Assembly: GCF_023614525.1 (NCBI RefSeq)
Contig: NZ_CP097885.1
Coordinates: forward strand, 62,001-126,000
Direction: 5' to 3'
DNA from: Peptoniphilus genitalis
GTDB taxonomy: Bacteria > Bacillota > Clostridia > Tissierellales > Peptoniphilaceae
DNA length: 64,000 nucleotides
In this document: positions 45,086 to 53,648 of the stretch, piece after piece
Numbering within the stretch: the first letter of the stretch is position 1
How the letters are laid out: every line of letters starts with the position of its first letter
The notes under the pieces: model-generated
Databases searched by the model: none
Told to the model about the DNA's origin: nothing
What the model saw: the letters and a program-made list of their open reading frames with translations, nothing else
Position numbers and translations under genes: made by a program

Positions 45086-47329
45086 TCAAATTTTTATTAA
45101 ATTATATGTCATACTATATTTATCTAAAATTTCTTTTTCCCTATTTGTGCTTGTAAAAATTAAGACTTGTTTATTGTCTTGTAGAATTTCAAGAGCTTCT
45201 TTAAGCCTGAAATCATCATAAGAGTCAAAATGGCTATCAAGCACTAAAGGTATTTCTTTGTCACTAATTATTTTTGATATAGATAGTCTAAAAACTAGAT
45301 AAATCTGGTCAATAGTACCCATGCTCAAACTATCTAATTCAATGTAGTCTTCTATGTCTCTATCATAAACCCTTATTCCAAAGCTGTCATCAATTAAAAT
45401 TTCATTATATTTTCCAGAAGTCATATAATCCAAGTATTTTGAAATCTCTTTTCTTAGAAGGGGAAGATTATCTATTCTTCTTGCCTTAACAAAATCTTCA
45501 AATTTTTCAATTGATATTTCTAGCAATTCCTTCTTATATTCTAATTTTTTTAACTTTTCATTTAGCTCATAGGATTTTTCATCTAGAATTCTTAATTTTT
45601 CTAGGGAATCTTCAAAAGTTTTTAATCTACCTTCTAAGTTTAAAATATTATTTTTTTCTTGATCTATTTTATCTTGTATTTCATCAATAGATTCTTCTTT
45701 GTAAAAGTCTCCACTAAGATTTTCTTTTTCAAGTTCTTTAATCCTATACTTGTATTCACTAACCCTGCTTGCGTCTCTCTTTTCATAAAATAGAGTTTTC
45801 AATCCCTTAATATTTTCAACCTCATATTGATGGAAAATATTTTGGAGTTCTTTCTCAAGATTAAATATATTTTTTTTAGTCTCTTCTATTTCTTGAGAAT
45901 TTTTTTCTATCCATTCTCTATTGTATTCATTTTTAGAAATATTTTTTATATTTTCTTCACTTTTCGAATCAAAGATTTCACTGAGTTCTTTTTTATCTCT
46001 AGCCTTATATTTGATTAAAATCTCGTCTATTTCTTTGTCAAATTTTTTCTTTATTAAAGTTTTTTCCTGAGATTTAAATTTATAATCTTGATATTTATTT
46101 TTTAATCTATTTAATAAGTCTTTGTTTTCTCTAAATTTTACTATCCTAAAATAAGAATAAGTAAAAAATAAAAGAGATAGGATTGAAATAAAATATTTCT
46201 TAAAATAAAAAGAAATTAAAATTATTGCAAGTCCTCCAAGCATTGATGAAAGAAATTTTATAACATATTTAAAAACTTCCCTTTCTATATTTTTTATATC
46301 CCAAGAAATTATCTCTCTTTCTTTAGAATAATTATTTTCGTTTAAGGCTTGAATCTCTCTATTTATTTCTTTAAATCTTTTATAATCCTCTTCCAAATCA
46401 AGGTCAACATCAAAATTCTTTCTCTCAGCTGATAATAAATCATCAAGATAACTTGAATACATGCCAAGACTTCTATTTATTTCAATGGCATTTTCAAGAT
46501 CAGAAAAATTATAATTCTCATCATTTTCTGATTCGCTTGCATAGCCTTGCTTTAGTTTATCTTTCAAGATTTCAAGTTCAAAGAGTTTTCGCCCCCTAAG
46601 CTTGTCTTCTAAATCTACTAACCTGTCTTTAGACTCCTTATACTTATCAATTGACTTCTTATAAGTTTCCTTAAGACTTAAAAAATTAACTTTATCTTTT
46701 GAAATATTTTCTAATTCTTCGTTAATTTTTCCAATTTCTGATGATTTTCTTTTTTTGCTTCCTAAATCATAAAGATCATCTTTCATTTTTTCTATGACCT
46801 TACTTAAATCAACATTTTCATCTTCGGAAACAGAAAAATTATTAATTCTATTTTGTAATTCACCACTGGCATCACTTTCAAACTGACTTAGTCTTTGACC
46901 AATAAAAAAAGTGGATTTATAAACTTTTCTATTTAAGTAGAAAAATAAAGCCCCTGGCTGTGGAATTCTTGAATAAATAAAATTTCTTTGGTCATTCGAT
47001 AGATCATCGCCTATTTTAAGATTTAAAATTGAAATTTCGTCCTTATCAAAGTCCCTACTTATTCTAAAATCTTCTTCGTTGTCATTTAAAATCAGGTAGC
47101 CCCTGTACAAATTTGAGTTCCAAGGTCTAGATTTTTCAAATAAGTCGTCACGAACCTTTCTCGAAAGAGAGTCACGACTAAAACCATAAAAAATTCCATC
47201 TATAAAGTTTACGATTGTTGACTTACCCTCTTCATTTCTACCGTAGATTAAATTTATTCCTTCTTGGAGCTCAATTTTTTTATCTTCAAATTTTCCAAAA
47301 TTTAAAAGTCCTAATTCTTTAATTATCAT
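45086..47329 (-). CDS. YhaN/SbcC-like ATPase with membrane segments
   Basis: A 747-residue SMC-like ATPase. Walker A is YGRNEEGKSTIVNF near 30. Long coiled coils (about 175-280 and 380-640) flank two hydrophobic segments near 335-375 (LGGLAIILISFYF and FISILSLLFFTYSYF), as in B. subtilis YhaN. C-terminal signature LDSLSMGTIDQIYLVFRLS and Walker B LVLDSHFDSYDDF follow. In most relatives Walker B is LDD/LDE; here the second acidic residue is Ser, so ATP hydrolysis may be altered. Its gene overlaps the YhaO-like gene by 11 bases, as for yhaO-yhaN. A DNA-end processing role is inferred from SbcCD. Confidence 0.82.
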   Translation of the reverse strand: MIIKELGLLNFGKFEDKKIELQEGINLIYGRNEEGKSTIVNFIDGIFYGFSRDSLSRKVRDDLFEKSRPWNSNLYRGYLILNDNEEDFRISRDFDKDEISILNLKIGDDLSNDQRNFIYSRIPQPGALFFYLNRKVYKSTFFIGQRLSQFESDASGELQNRINNFSVSEDENVDLSKVIEKMKDDLYDLGSKKRKSSEIGKINEELENISKDKVNFLSLKETYKKSIDKYKESKDRLVDLEDKLRGRKLFELEILKDKLKQGYASESENDENYNFSDLENAIEINRSLGMYSSYLDDLLSAERKNFDVDLDLEEDYKRFKEINREIQALNENNYSKEREIISWDIKNIEREVFKYVIKFLSSMLGGLAIILISFYFKKYFISILSLLFFTYSYFRIVKFRENKDLLNRLKNKYQDYKFKSQEKTLIKKKFDKEIDEILIKYKARDKKELSEIFDSKSEENIKNISKNEYNREWIEKNSQEIEETKKNIFNLEKELQNIFHQYEVENIKGLKTLFYEKRDASRVSEYKYRIKELEKENLSGDFYKEESIDEIQDKIDQEKNNILNLEGRLKTFEDSLEKLRILDEKSYELNEKLKKLEYKKELLEISIEKFEDFVKARRIDNLPLLRKEISKYLDYMTSGKYNEILIDDSFGIRVYDRDIEDYIELDSLSMGTIDQIYLVFRLSISKIISDKEIPLVLDSHFDSYDDFRLKEALEILQDNKQVLIFTSTNREKEILDKYSMTYNLIKI

Positions 47330-48338
47330 AGTATTGCTCCAAAATATATTTTTTTGAAAGTTCTCTTGCCTCTATTTCTTTATGGCTAGAAGCAAAACTG
47401 TTTAAGAGTTCTATTAAATACTTGTCCTCTATCTCATATTCTTCAAAAGAATCAAGTAAATCATTTTGAATTTCAAAATAAAAGGCTGACAAATTTTCTC
47501 TTAAGAAGTTTTCTAAGTCTTCCCTATGTCTTGTTTCTCCCTTAAGTCTTATCCTATAAAGATTGTCTTCCTCAATTTGATCTTGAACAACGTTTAAGAT
47601 TTCATTATATGTCATTTCTTTATTTAAACTTACTTCGAGATTAATGAATTCTCTTTTTGAAAAATTCTTAAATTCAATGGATTTTATCTCATCATCTAAA
47701 AAAATTATTCCCCTCTTGCCTTGATCCTTAAAGGAAAGTGGAATTAGGGATCCTGAATAATATGTGTTGTCAAATACCTTGCCTCTCTTGTGGATGTGAC
47801 CAAGGGCAACGTAATTAAACTTTTCAAGAAAATCCTTGCTCAAGGGCAAGTATCTTTCATCTTTTAAGTCAGAATGAAAGAGTCCAATATTTATAAATTT
47901 TTCGTCTAATTTAATATCGTTTAAATCTATTTTAAATGAAAAAGAATCGTAAGAAATTCCATAAATCCTTGTATTTAATTCACTTAATTCAAAATAATCG
48001 AGTTCATTTTTAAAAATATATAAATTCTCTGGCAAGTCTACCTTTAAAAATAAGTTGTCTTCAGAGAGGTAGTCGTGATTTCCAAAGGCTATAAAAACTT
48101 TGGCCTTAACTCTTTTTACCAAGTCTGAAAATCTATTTAAATCTCTTAAGTCAAAAAATTCTCTTTCAAATAAGTCTCCCGCAATTAAAATAATGTCAGC
48201 TTGAACTTCATTTGAAAATTCAAAAACTTCAAAGAGGGCACGCCAAGAATCCTCTAAAAGTTTATTTGAAACTTCTAGAGGTAACCTTCCCTTATAAAAT
48301 TTTTTTAAATGTAAATCACCAGTGTGAATTATTTTCAT
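47319..48338 (-). CDS. YhaO/SbcD-like DNA exonuclease subunit
   Basis: A 339-residue metallophosphoesterase of the SbcD/Mre11 type, predicted nuclease partner of the downstream SbcC-like ATPase. Motifs: IHTGDLHLKKF at the N-terminus, LIAGDLFER, AFGNHDYLSE, GLFHSD and VALGHIHKRG, then a C-terminal capping/arm region. It starts the four-gene unit that includes the YhaN-like, metallophosphoesterase and CYTH genes. TATAAT lies about 20 bases upstream. Confidence 0.87.
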   Translation of the reverse strand: MKIIHTGDLHLKKFYKGRLPLEVSNKLLEDSWRALFEVFEFSNEVQADIILIAGDLFEREFFDLRDLNRFSDLVKRVKAKVFIAFGNHDYLSEDNLFLKVDLPENLYIFKNELDYFELSELNTRIYGISYDSFSFKIDLNDIKLDEKFINIGLFHSDLKDERYLPLSKDFLEKFNYVALGHIHKRGKVFDNTYYSGSLIPLSFKDQGKRGIIFLDDEIKSIEFKNFSKREFINLEVSLNKEMTYNEILNVVQDQIEEDNLYRIRLKGETRHREDLENFLRENLSAFYFEIQNDLLDSFEEYEIEDKYLIELLNSFASSHKEIEARELSKKYILEQYYDN

Positions 48339-48373
48339 CTTATCACCAAACTAATTATATCATAGATTAAGAC

Positions 48374-48401
48374 CAAAAAAGAGCATCCACATGGACGCTC
48401 T
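48374..48401 (-). terminator. Terminator of the isochorismatase-fold gene
   Basis: On the minus strand: AGAGCGTCC, loop ATGT, GGATGCTCT (one G-U pair), then TTTTTT. It lies 16 bases after the stop. Confidence 0.85.
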
Positions 48402-48417
48402 CTCATAAAGAATTTTA

Positions 48418-48969
48418 TTAAATTATTAATTTTTGCAATGTTTTAAATTCGTCTGTTCCCGCAATACCCGCAAGGTCAAACAAAATTGTTTCTGTGTTAG
48501 AAATTACTGCTCCCATTTCACGAAGAAGTTCCATTCCATTTTTAGAGTTTTCTTCACTTCTTGATCCCAATGCATCTGCTGCAACAAAAACTTCAAAGCC
48601 TGCTTCAAGTAGGGCCCTAACAGTTTGGAACACACAAATATGAGTTTCCATTCCACATAGGACAACTTGTTTTTTCCCAAGTCTATCAAATTCTTTTTTT
48701 ATTTCTTCGTCTCCATAGGAATTAAAAGTTAACTTGCCAAATTCCTTTTTGTCCTTAAGAGGAGCCTTAACTTCTTCGTTAGTAAAGCCTAGTCCCTTTG
48801 GATATTGAACGGTATATATTGCTTCAGCACCAATAGTACTTGCTACTTTTGCCAATACAGTTGAATTTTTTACAATTTGATCCTTGTTATACATTGCCTT
48901 TAGTAGCTTGTCTTGAATGTCAATAAAGGTAAAGACAACATCTTCTCTGTTTAAGTGAAAGTTTTTCAT
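48418..48969 (-). CDS. Isochorismatase-fold cysteine hydrolase (YcaC-like)
   Basis: A 183-residue cytoplasmic hydrolase. The catalytic triad of the family is visible: Asp in FTFIDIQDKL, Lys in YPKGLG and the nucleophile Cys in CGMETHICVFQTVRAL. DALGSRSEEN near 136 is family-typical. Substrates vary (isochorismate, nicotinamide, carbamates); the short form with GMETH is closest to YcaC-like hydrolases of unknown substrate. It is last in the run ybaK-phosphomutase-PfkB-like-hydrolase. ATG preceded by GGAGG. Confidence 0.82.
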   Translation of the reverse strand: MKNFHLNREDVVFTFIDIQDKLLKAMYNKDQIVKNSTVLAKVASTIGAEAIYTVQYPKGLGFTNEEVKAPLKDKKEFGKLTFNSYGDEEIKKEFDRLGKKQVVLCGMETHICVFQTVRALLEAGFEVFVAADALGSRSEENSKNGMELLREMGAVISNTETILFDLAGIAGTDEFKTLQKLII

Positions 48970-48982
48970 TTTTCCTCCTGAT

Positions 48983-49894
48983 TTATAAAATTTCTTCTAC
49001 TTCAACACTATTCATTATTCTTTTAATAGGGCTCATTTCAATTTTATCTTTTTCTACAAAATTTTCCCACACTCCACAAGAGATTGCAAGCTTTATTGAA
49101 GTTATAAAATCATAATCCCTATCAAGGGCTATAGCAAGACCAGAAAGACATAGACTTGTGTCAAATTTTTCAGTTAAAATTTTATTTTCTAACTTTTCCT
49201 TATTTATATAGGCCCTATAATTTTTTTCTTCTGTAGAAATAATTGTTGCTCTTTTACTATTTACAAAGACAATTTTAGTTCCAGACTTTATAAATTTTTT
49301 GTTAAATTCAATTACTTCTCCTGTGTAGTTTATTTTCTTATCTTTCTCTATGTCATTTTTATCAAACATGAGAATGTAGGGATTTGTCTTTTCAATTTCA
49401 TCAAGATTTCTTGGGTTTACAGCAACCTTAACATTGTTTTGGTAACAAATCTTTACCAGTTTTTCATAAATATCATCATCTAAACCCTTTAAATCAATTT
49501 TAGGAATAACAACTATCTTTTTATTGTAAAGAGACCTTTCAAAGGAGTTTAATATATCAGACCTGTCCTCCATAGTTATTCTGGGATCTTCAGTCATATA
49601 AACTTTTTTAGAATCTTTTGATTTAATTAACACTTCCTCTACATTTTCATCCTTAAGTCCTGTATAGTTAACATCTATCCCTAGTTGACTCAATGATAAT
49701 GCAATTTCTCTACCTCTCTTATTTCCCTTTAACATAAAAACTTCTGAATCTATGCCAAGTTTTTTTGCAAAGAGAGACATATATATTCCATGCCCGCTAG
49801 GATAAATCTTTGAAGACTCAATAATTTCCTCTGATTCATCTTTCAAATTAAACTCTCTAATAATTTTTGGATTAAAGTCACAATAAAGAATCAT
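48983..49894 (-). CDS. Degenerate PfkB-family (1-phosphofructokinase-like) protein
   Basis: A 303-residue protein with the ribokinase/PfkB fold. The N-terminal N-P substrate motif is CDFNPKIIREF, the usual GGKGxN segment has become YPSGHGIYMSLFAKKLG, and GNKRGREIALSLSQLGIDV follows the family layout. Near the C-terminus the catalytic GAGD motif, expected before the helix at about 250, reads KFDTSLCLSGLA, so the base Asp is lost or shifted. It may be a pseudokinase or have another substrate. It starts four bases after the phosphomutase stop and probably belongs to the same transcript. Confidence 0.7.
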   Translation of the reverse strand: MILYCDFNPKIIREFNLKDESEEIIESSKIYPSGHGIYMSLFAKKLGIDSEVFMLKGNKRGREIALSLSQLGIDVNYTGLKDENVEEVLIKSKDSKKVYMTEDPRITMEDRSDILNSFERSLYNKKIVVIPKIDLKGLDDDIYEKLVKICYQNNVKVAVNPRNLDEIEKTNPYILMFDKNDIEKDKKINYTGEVIEFNKKFIKSGTKIVFVNSKRATIISTEEKNYRAYINKEKLENKILTEKFDTSLCLSGLAIALDRDYDFITSIKLAISCGVWENFVEKDKIEMSPIKRIMNSVEVEEIL

Positions 49895-49898
49895 TTTC

Positions 49899-51563
49899 TC
49901 ACCTACTTGTATGAATTTTTTCCATTATCTCTTCTTTCATAATATTTATTTTTTCTTTTGCTTCTTCCTTATTATCAGATACTACGTATGCATAAATTTT
50001 TAATTTCGGTTCAGTACCTGAAGGTCTTAGGGCAAACCATGTTTCATCATCAAAATAAAATTTCAAAAGATCTTGTGGGTTTTCTTCATCCTTTATAAAG
50101 TCTTTTTTCTTCTTTAAGTCTCCGATTTTTTCAAAGGAATCAAGCAATCTGAAACTTTCCATAATTGTTTTCATTTTAGCATTTCCATCTTTTCCTTGGA
50201 AATAAACTGAGTCAAGATATTCTTCAAAGTATCCATATTTTTTGTAGATTTCTCCAATGTAATCTTTGATTTTAAGTTTCCTTTTCTTTAGATATCCTGC
50301 CATCTCTGCGATTATCATAGAAGTTCCCACTGCATCCTTATCTCTTATGTGGTTTCCAATTACATACCCTATGGATTCTTCATATCCAAAGATAAAGTTA
50401 TGTTCTTTACTTTCATCCCAAATATTAGGCAAGTTGCAAATATTTTTAAAGCCTGTTAAAGTTTCGAAAACTTCAACATCATAGTCTTTGGCAATTTTTT
50501 TAATTAGGTCAGCACTTACCACTGTCTTGACAAAGGCTGGCTTTTCAATATTTTTTTGGATATTCATTTCAAGCAAAAAGTTTCCTAATATAAATCCCAT
50601 TTGGTTGCCGCTAATTCTTAAGATTTCATCTCCCATTTCAAGAACAGCAACCCTATCAGAGTCTGGATCCGTTGCAATGATTATATCTGCATCTTCTTTT
50701 TTTGCAAGTTCTATTGCCTTGTCGAAAGCTTTTATATCTTCAGGATTTGGATTGGATACATTTCTAAAATCTCCATCAGGATTTTCTTGTTCAGGAACTA
50801 CAAAAACATTATTAAATCCTCTTTTTGCTAATACATTTCTAACATATTTATTACCACAACCACTTAGAGGGGTGTAAACAATTTTAATATCCTTATCTAT
50901 ATCATCCGTTAAGGATAGACTGAGAGTGTCTTTGTAAAAAGAGTTTATTACAGTTTCACCTAAGAATTTAATATTTTTATATTCCCCTAATTTTTTTAGA
51001 CTATTGAAGTCAAAATCTAAAATATTTATATTTTTTGATTTTTCTTCGGTTGTCTCTGCGATATCATTTAGGATTTGTGATCCTTTTTTCCAATAAAGTT
51101 TAAATCCATTATAATTTTTAGGATTGTGTGATGCAGTAATCATTATTCCAGAAATCGTCTTTAAATATCTTATAGAATAAGCTAAAAGTGGGGTTGGACA
51201 AATTCCTGGAAATAAATAAACTTTTATTCCCTTGTCTGCTAATATTTTTGCTGTCAGAATAGAAAATTCATAGGACCCATGTCTTATATCACGACCAATT
51301 ACAACTCCCCTATTCTTTGCATCTTCTCCAAGATCATCTATTAATTCAGCAAGGGCAAGGGCAGTCTTACCTACAGTCAAATAATTCATCCTATTGGTTC
51401 CTGGTCCAAGAATTCCACGAAGACCAGCTGTACCAAATTCAAGATCTTTGTAAAAACTATCTTCTATTTCTTCTTCATTATCTTTCATTTTTAATAGTTC
51501 CTTTTTTAAGTCTTGGCTTACTTTATCATTTCTAAGCCACTCTTCATAAATATCTCTATACAT
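49899..51563 (-). CDS. Phosphohexomutase (alpha-phosphoglucomutase/phosphomannomutase family)
   Basis: A 554-residue sugar phosphomutase (PgcA type), converting glucose-6-phosphate and glucose-1-phosphate or related sugars for wall and surface polymers. Motifs: FGTAGLRGILGPGTNRMN near 43, active Ser in TASHNPKNYNGFKLYW near 140, metal loop IIATDPDSDRVAV near 295, GYEESIGYVIG and RPSGTEPKLKIYAYV. Complete. It follows ybaK by two bases. Confidence 0.93.
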   Translation of the reverse strand: MYRDIYEEWLRNDKVSQDLKKELLKMKDNEEEIEDSFYKDLEFGTAGLRGILGPGTNRMNYLTVGKTALALAELIDDLGEDAKNRGVVIGRDIRHGSYEFSILTAKILADKGIKVYLFPGICPTPLLAYSIRYLKTISGIMITASHNPKNYNGFKLYWKKGSQILNDIAETTEEKSKNINILDFDFNSLKKLGEYKNIKFLGETVINSFYKDTLSLSLTDDIDKDIKIVYTPLSGCGNKYVRNVLAKRGFNNVFVVPEQENPDGDFRNVSNPNPEDIKAFDKAIELAKKEDADIIIATDPDSDRVAVLEMGDEILRISGNQMGFILGNFLLEMNIQKNIEKPAFVKTVVSADLIKKIAKDYDVEVFETLTGFKNICNLPNIWDESKEHNFIFGYEESIGYVIGNHIRDKDAVGTSMIIAEMAGYLKKRKLKIKDYIGEIYKKYGYFEEYLDSVYFQGKDGNAKMKTIMESFRLLDSFEKIGDLKKKKDFIKDEENPQDLLKFYFDDETWFALRPSGTEPKLKIYAYVVSDNKEEAKEKINIMKEEIMEKIHTSR

Positions 51564-51565
51564 AC

Positions 51566-52036
51566 TTACTCCTTTTTTATATCAGCAAATTCTCCACCAA
51601 TTAGACCAACTAACTCTTTTGGATTTATTTTTACTTGCATTCCAACTTTTCCACCACTGACATAGAAGAAATCAAAATCTTCTGCAGAGGAATCAACAAA
51701 AGTCTTAAATTCTTTTTTCATTCCAACTGGTGAGCACCCTCCATGGACATAACCAGTTAATGGTAATAACTTTTTTTGTGGAATCATTTCAACTTTTTTT
51801 GAACCTGATACCTTCGCAGCCTTTTTTAAGTCGAGCTCTGATGAAACTGGAACAACAAACACGAAATGTTCTCCTTCTTTGGCTTCTGTTACAAGAGTTT
51901 TAAAAACCCTGTGTTGATCTTCTCCTAATTTTTCTGCCACATCTACTCCACCTATTCCGTCTTTAGTAGAGTATTCAATTATTTCAAAATTTATATTTTC
52001 ACTTTCGAGAATTCTCATTGCATTAGTTTTTTTCAT
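51566..52036 (-). CDS. ybaK: Cys-tRNA(Pro) deacylase YbaK
   Basis: A 156-residue trans-editing protein that hydrolyses mischarged Cys-tRNA(Pro). YbaK features: GVDVAEKLGEDQHRVFKTLV with the conserved Lys near 49, FVVPVSSELDLKKAAK and YVHGGCSPVGMKK near 105. The length is normal. It starts the run that continues with the phosphomutase and PfkB-like genes. Confidence 0.9.
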   Translation of the reverse strand: MKKTNAMRILESENINFEIIEYSTKDGIGGVDVAEKLGEDQHRVFKTLVTEAKEGEHFVFVVPVSSELDLKKAAKVSGSKKVEMIPQKKLLPLTGYVHGGCSPVGMKKEFKTFVDSSAEDFDFFYVSGGKVGMQVKINPKELVGLIGGEFADIKKE

Positions 52037-52134
52037 AAAATCACCTTTTCATCTACTTTAATTTTACAACAAAATAATTTTTTCTTCATCTATTTAAAAA
52101 TTTTTACTTGTCTTTAGCATAAATTTTCTTCAAT
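52037..52134 (-). promoter_or_regulatory. Upstream region of ybaK
   Basis: On the minus strand a TGTAAAAT (-10-like with extended TG) lies about 30 bases before the ybaK ribosome binding site (AAAAGGTGA). No convincing -35 is seen. Nothing else is apparent. Confidence 0.35.
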
Positions 52135-52158
52135 AAAAAAACTGGCTATTGCCAGCTT
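52135..52158 (-). terminator. Terminator of the aro-pab operon
   Basis: On the minus strand: AAGCTGGC, loop AATA, GCCAGTTT (one G-U pair), then T-run. It lies four bases past the pabC stop. Confidence 0.8.
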
Positions 52159-52161
52159 AAT

Positions 52162-52875
52162 TTAAAAACCAAACTCTTTCAAATTTCTTTGAATTAATCT
52201 AGTTACTTCATCCTTATTAAAATTTACATCGTTAATCGATGAAACATTTCTAACTCCCATAAGTGAGTTAGAGATGAATACCTCATCATAGGTATCTATA
52301 TCTTTAAAACTAATTACATCTTCTTTAACTTTATATGATTCTAAAATGTAGTCTCTCATAGTCCCCTTTAAAAGTCCTGAAGAAACAGTTGGAGTAAAAA
52401 TTTCTCCATTCCTTACAAAAAATATATTTGCAAAGGAAGTTTCACAAACTTCTTCTCTCTCATTTATAAAAAGAGCTGAATCATATCCCTGGTCTTGTGC
52501 CCACCTATGCTCCATAATATTTTCATAGTAGGAAAGACTCTTGTGGTAAATTATTTTTGAAGACGAATTTCTTCTAACCTCTGAAAGAATTAATTTATAA
52601 TTTTTATCATCATCTCTATAATTGTCAGATCTACTTGTCAATATAAAATTTTTATCGGATACAATTAGCTTTAAAGCAAAATTTTTTTCTTCAGAAGATT
52701 TTATATAAATATAAATTTTTTCTTCATCAATATCTTTTTCAATTTCAAAGAATCTTAAAGATTTTTTTAGTCTACTTAAATGCTTATCAAGAAAAAGAGG
52801 TTCTCCATCAACTACTTTTATAGTTTCAAAGGCTCCTCTTCCAAAGGAATAACCATCATCAAATTCTATTCTCAT
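52162..52875 (-). CDS. pabC: Aminodeoxychorismate lyase (PabC), class IV aminotransferase
   Basis: PLP enzyme that releases p-aminobenzoate and pyruvate from aminodeoxychorismate. The 237-residue protein has the class IV fold: DGYSFGRGAFETIKV at the N-terminus, the PLP Lys in NFALKLIVS-type or YHKSLSYYENI regions (the latter fits the family K in K-S/T-x-x-Y), and CETSFANIFFVRNGEI. A class IV branched-chain or D-amino acid transaminase is an alternative, but the pabAB gene in the same operon favours PabC. ATG 52875 has TTTGAGGAA upstream; the TTG four codons earlier is rejected. Confidence 0.85.
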   Translation of the reverse strand: MRIEFDDGYSFGRGAFETIKVVDGEPLFLDKHLSRLKKSLRFFEIEKDIDEEKIYIYIKSSEEKNFALKLIVSDKNFILTSRSDNYRDDDKNYKLILSEVRRNSSSKIIYHKSLSYYENIMEHRWAQDQGYDSALFINEREEVCETSFANIFFVRNGEIFTPTVSSGLLKGTMRDYILESYKVKEDVISFKDIDTYDEVFISNSLMGVRNVSSINDVNFNKDEVTRLIQRNLKEFGF

Positions 52876-53647
52876 TGAATTCCTCAAATTGTTTTACAAT
52901 TCTTTCATAGATATCATATCCAATTGTTTGAGCTGCATCACTTTTCGCTTGGTCTGGGTTTGGATGAACTTCGATCATAAGGCCATCAAGTCCTAGAGCA
53001 AGGACTGCCCTAGCCATTGGTTCAATAAGTTCTCTCTTTCCAGTTCCATGACTAGGATCTACTATAACAGGATAACCAGTTTTTTCTTTTATCATGTAAG
53101 CTCCTGCTAGGTCAAGAGTGTTTCTCATCTCAGTTTCAAAGGTTCTGATTCCTCTTTCACAAAAAATTATATTTTCATTGCCTTCTACTTCAATATATTT
53201 TGCTGCCATTTCCCATTCTTTTAGAGTTGCAGAAAATCCTCTCTTTAAAATTACTGGCTTATTAGTCTTACCAATTTTTTTTAAAAGAGCATAGTTATAC
53301 ATATTTCTAGACCCAACTTGAAAAACATCTACGTAATCTTTAATTAATTCCACGTGATCTTCGCTTAGGACTTCAGTTACTACTGGTAGGTCAGCTTCCT
53401 TTGATGCCTCATTTAAATATTTTACAGCCTCAAAACCCAAACCTTGAAAATCAAAAGGAGATGTTCTAGGTTTGAAAGCCCCACCTCTTACTATGTCTAC
53501 ACCAAATCTTTTTAGGTCTTTGGCTTCATATATTATGTGGTCTCGTGATTCAATGGAACAAGGCCCTGCAATTAATATTGGCTTGCCATCTCCGAGATTT
53601 ATATCTCTAATTTTTACAATTTTAGCTTTGCTTAAATTTTCTTTCAT
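52859..53647 (-). CDS. aroF: 3-deoxy-7-phosphoheptulonate (DAHP) synthase, KDSA-like type
   Basis: Condenses PEP and erythrose-4-phosphate, the first shikimate step. The 262-residue protein is the short AroF type (type I-beta) with ILIAGPCSIESRDHIIYEA, GGAFKPRTSPFDFQGLG near 55, KPVILKRGF and PVIVDPSHGTGKRELI, which carry phosphate and metal ligands. No N-terminal ferredoxin-like regulatory domain is present, so it may lack feedback inhibition of that kind. The ATG lies one base after the pabAB stop; the upstream TTG is less likely. It lies oddly between pabAB and pabC. Confidence 0.92.
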   Translation of the reverse strand: MKENLSKAKIVKIRDINLGDGKPILIAGPCSIESRDHIIYEAKDLKRFGVDIVRGGAFKPRTSPFDFQGLGFEAVKYLNEASKEADLPVVTEVLSEDHVELIKDYVDVFQVGSRNMYNYALLKKIGKTNKPVILKRGFSATLKEWEMAAKYIEVEGNENIIFCERGIRTFETEMRNTLDLAGAYMIKEKTGYPVIVDPSHGTGKRELIEPMARAVLALGLDGLMIEVHPNPDQAKSDAAQTIGYDIYERIVKQFEEFNENRI

Positions 53648-53648
53648 T

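Noticed and set aside
50488-50877. Plus-strand frame inside the phosphohexomutase gene
   Set aside because: It is antisense to conserved motifs, without a ribosome binding site or recognisable domain.
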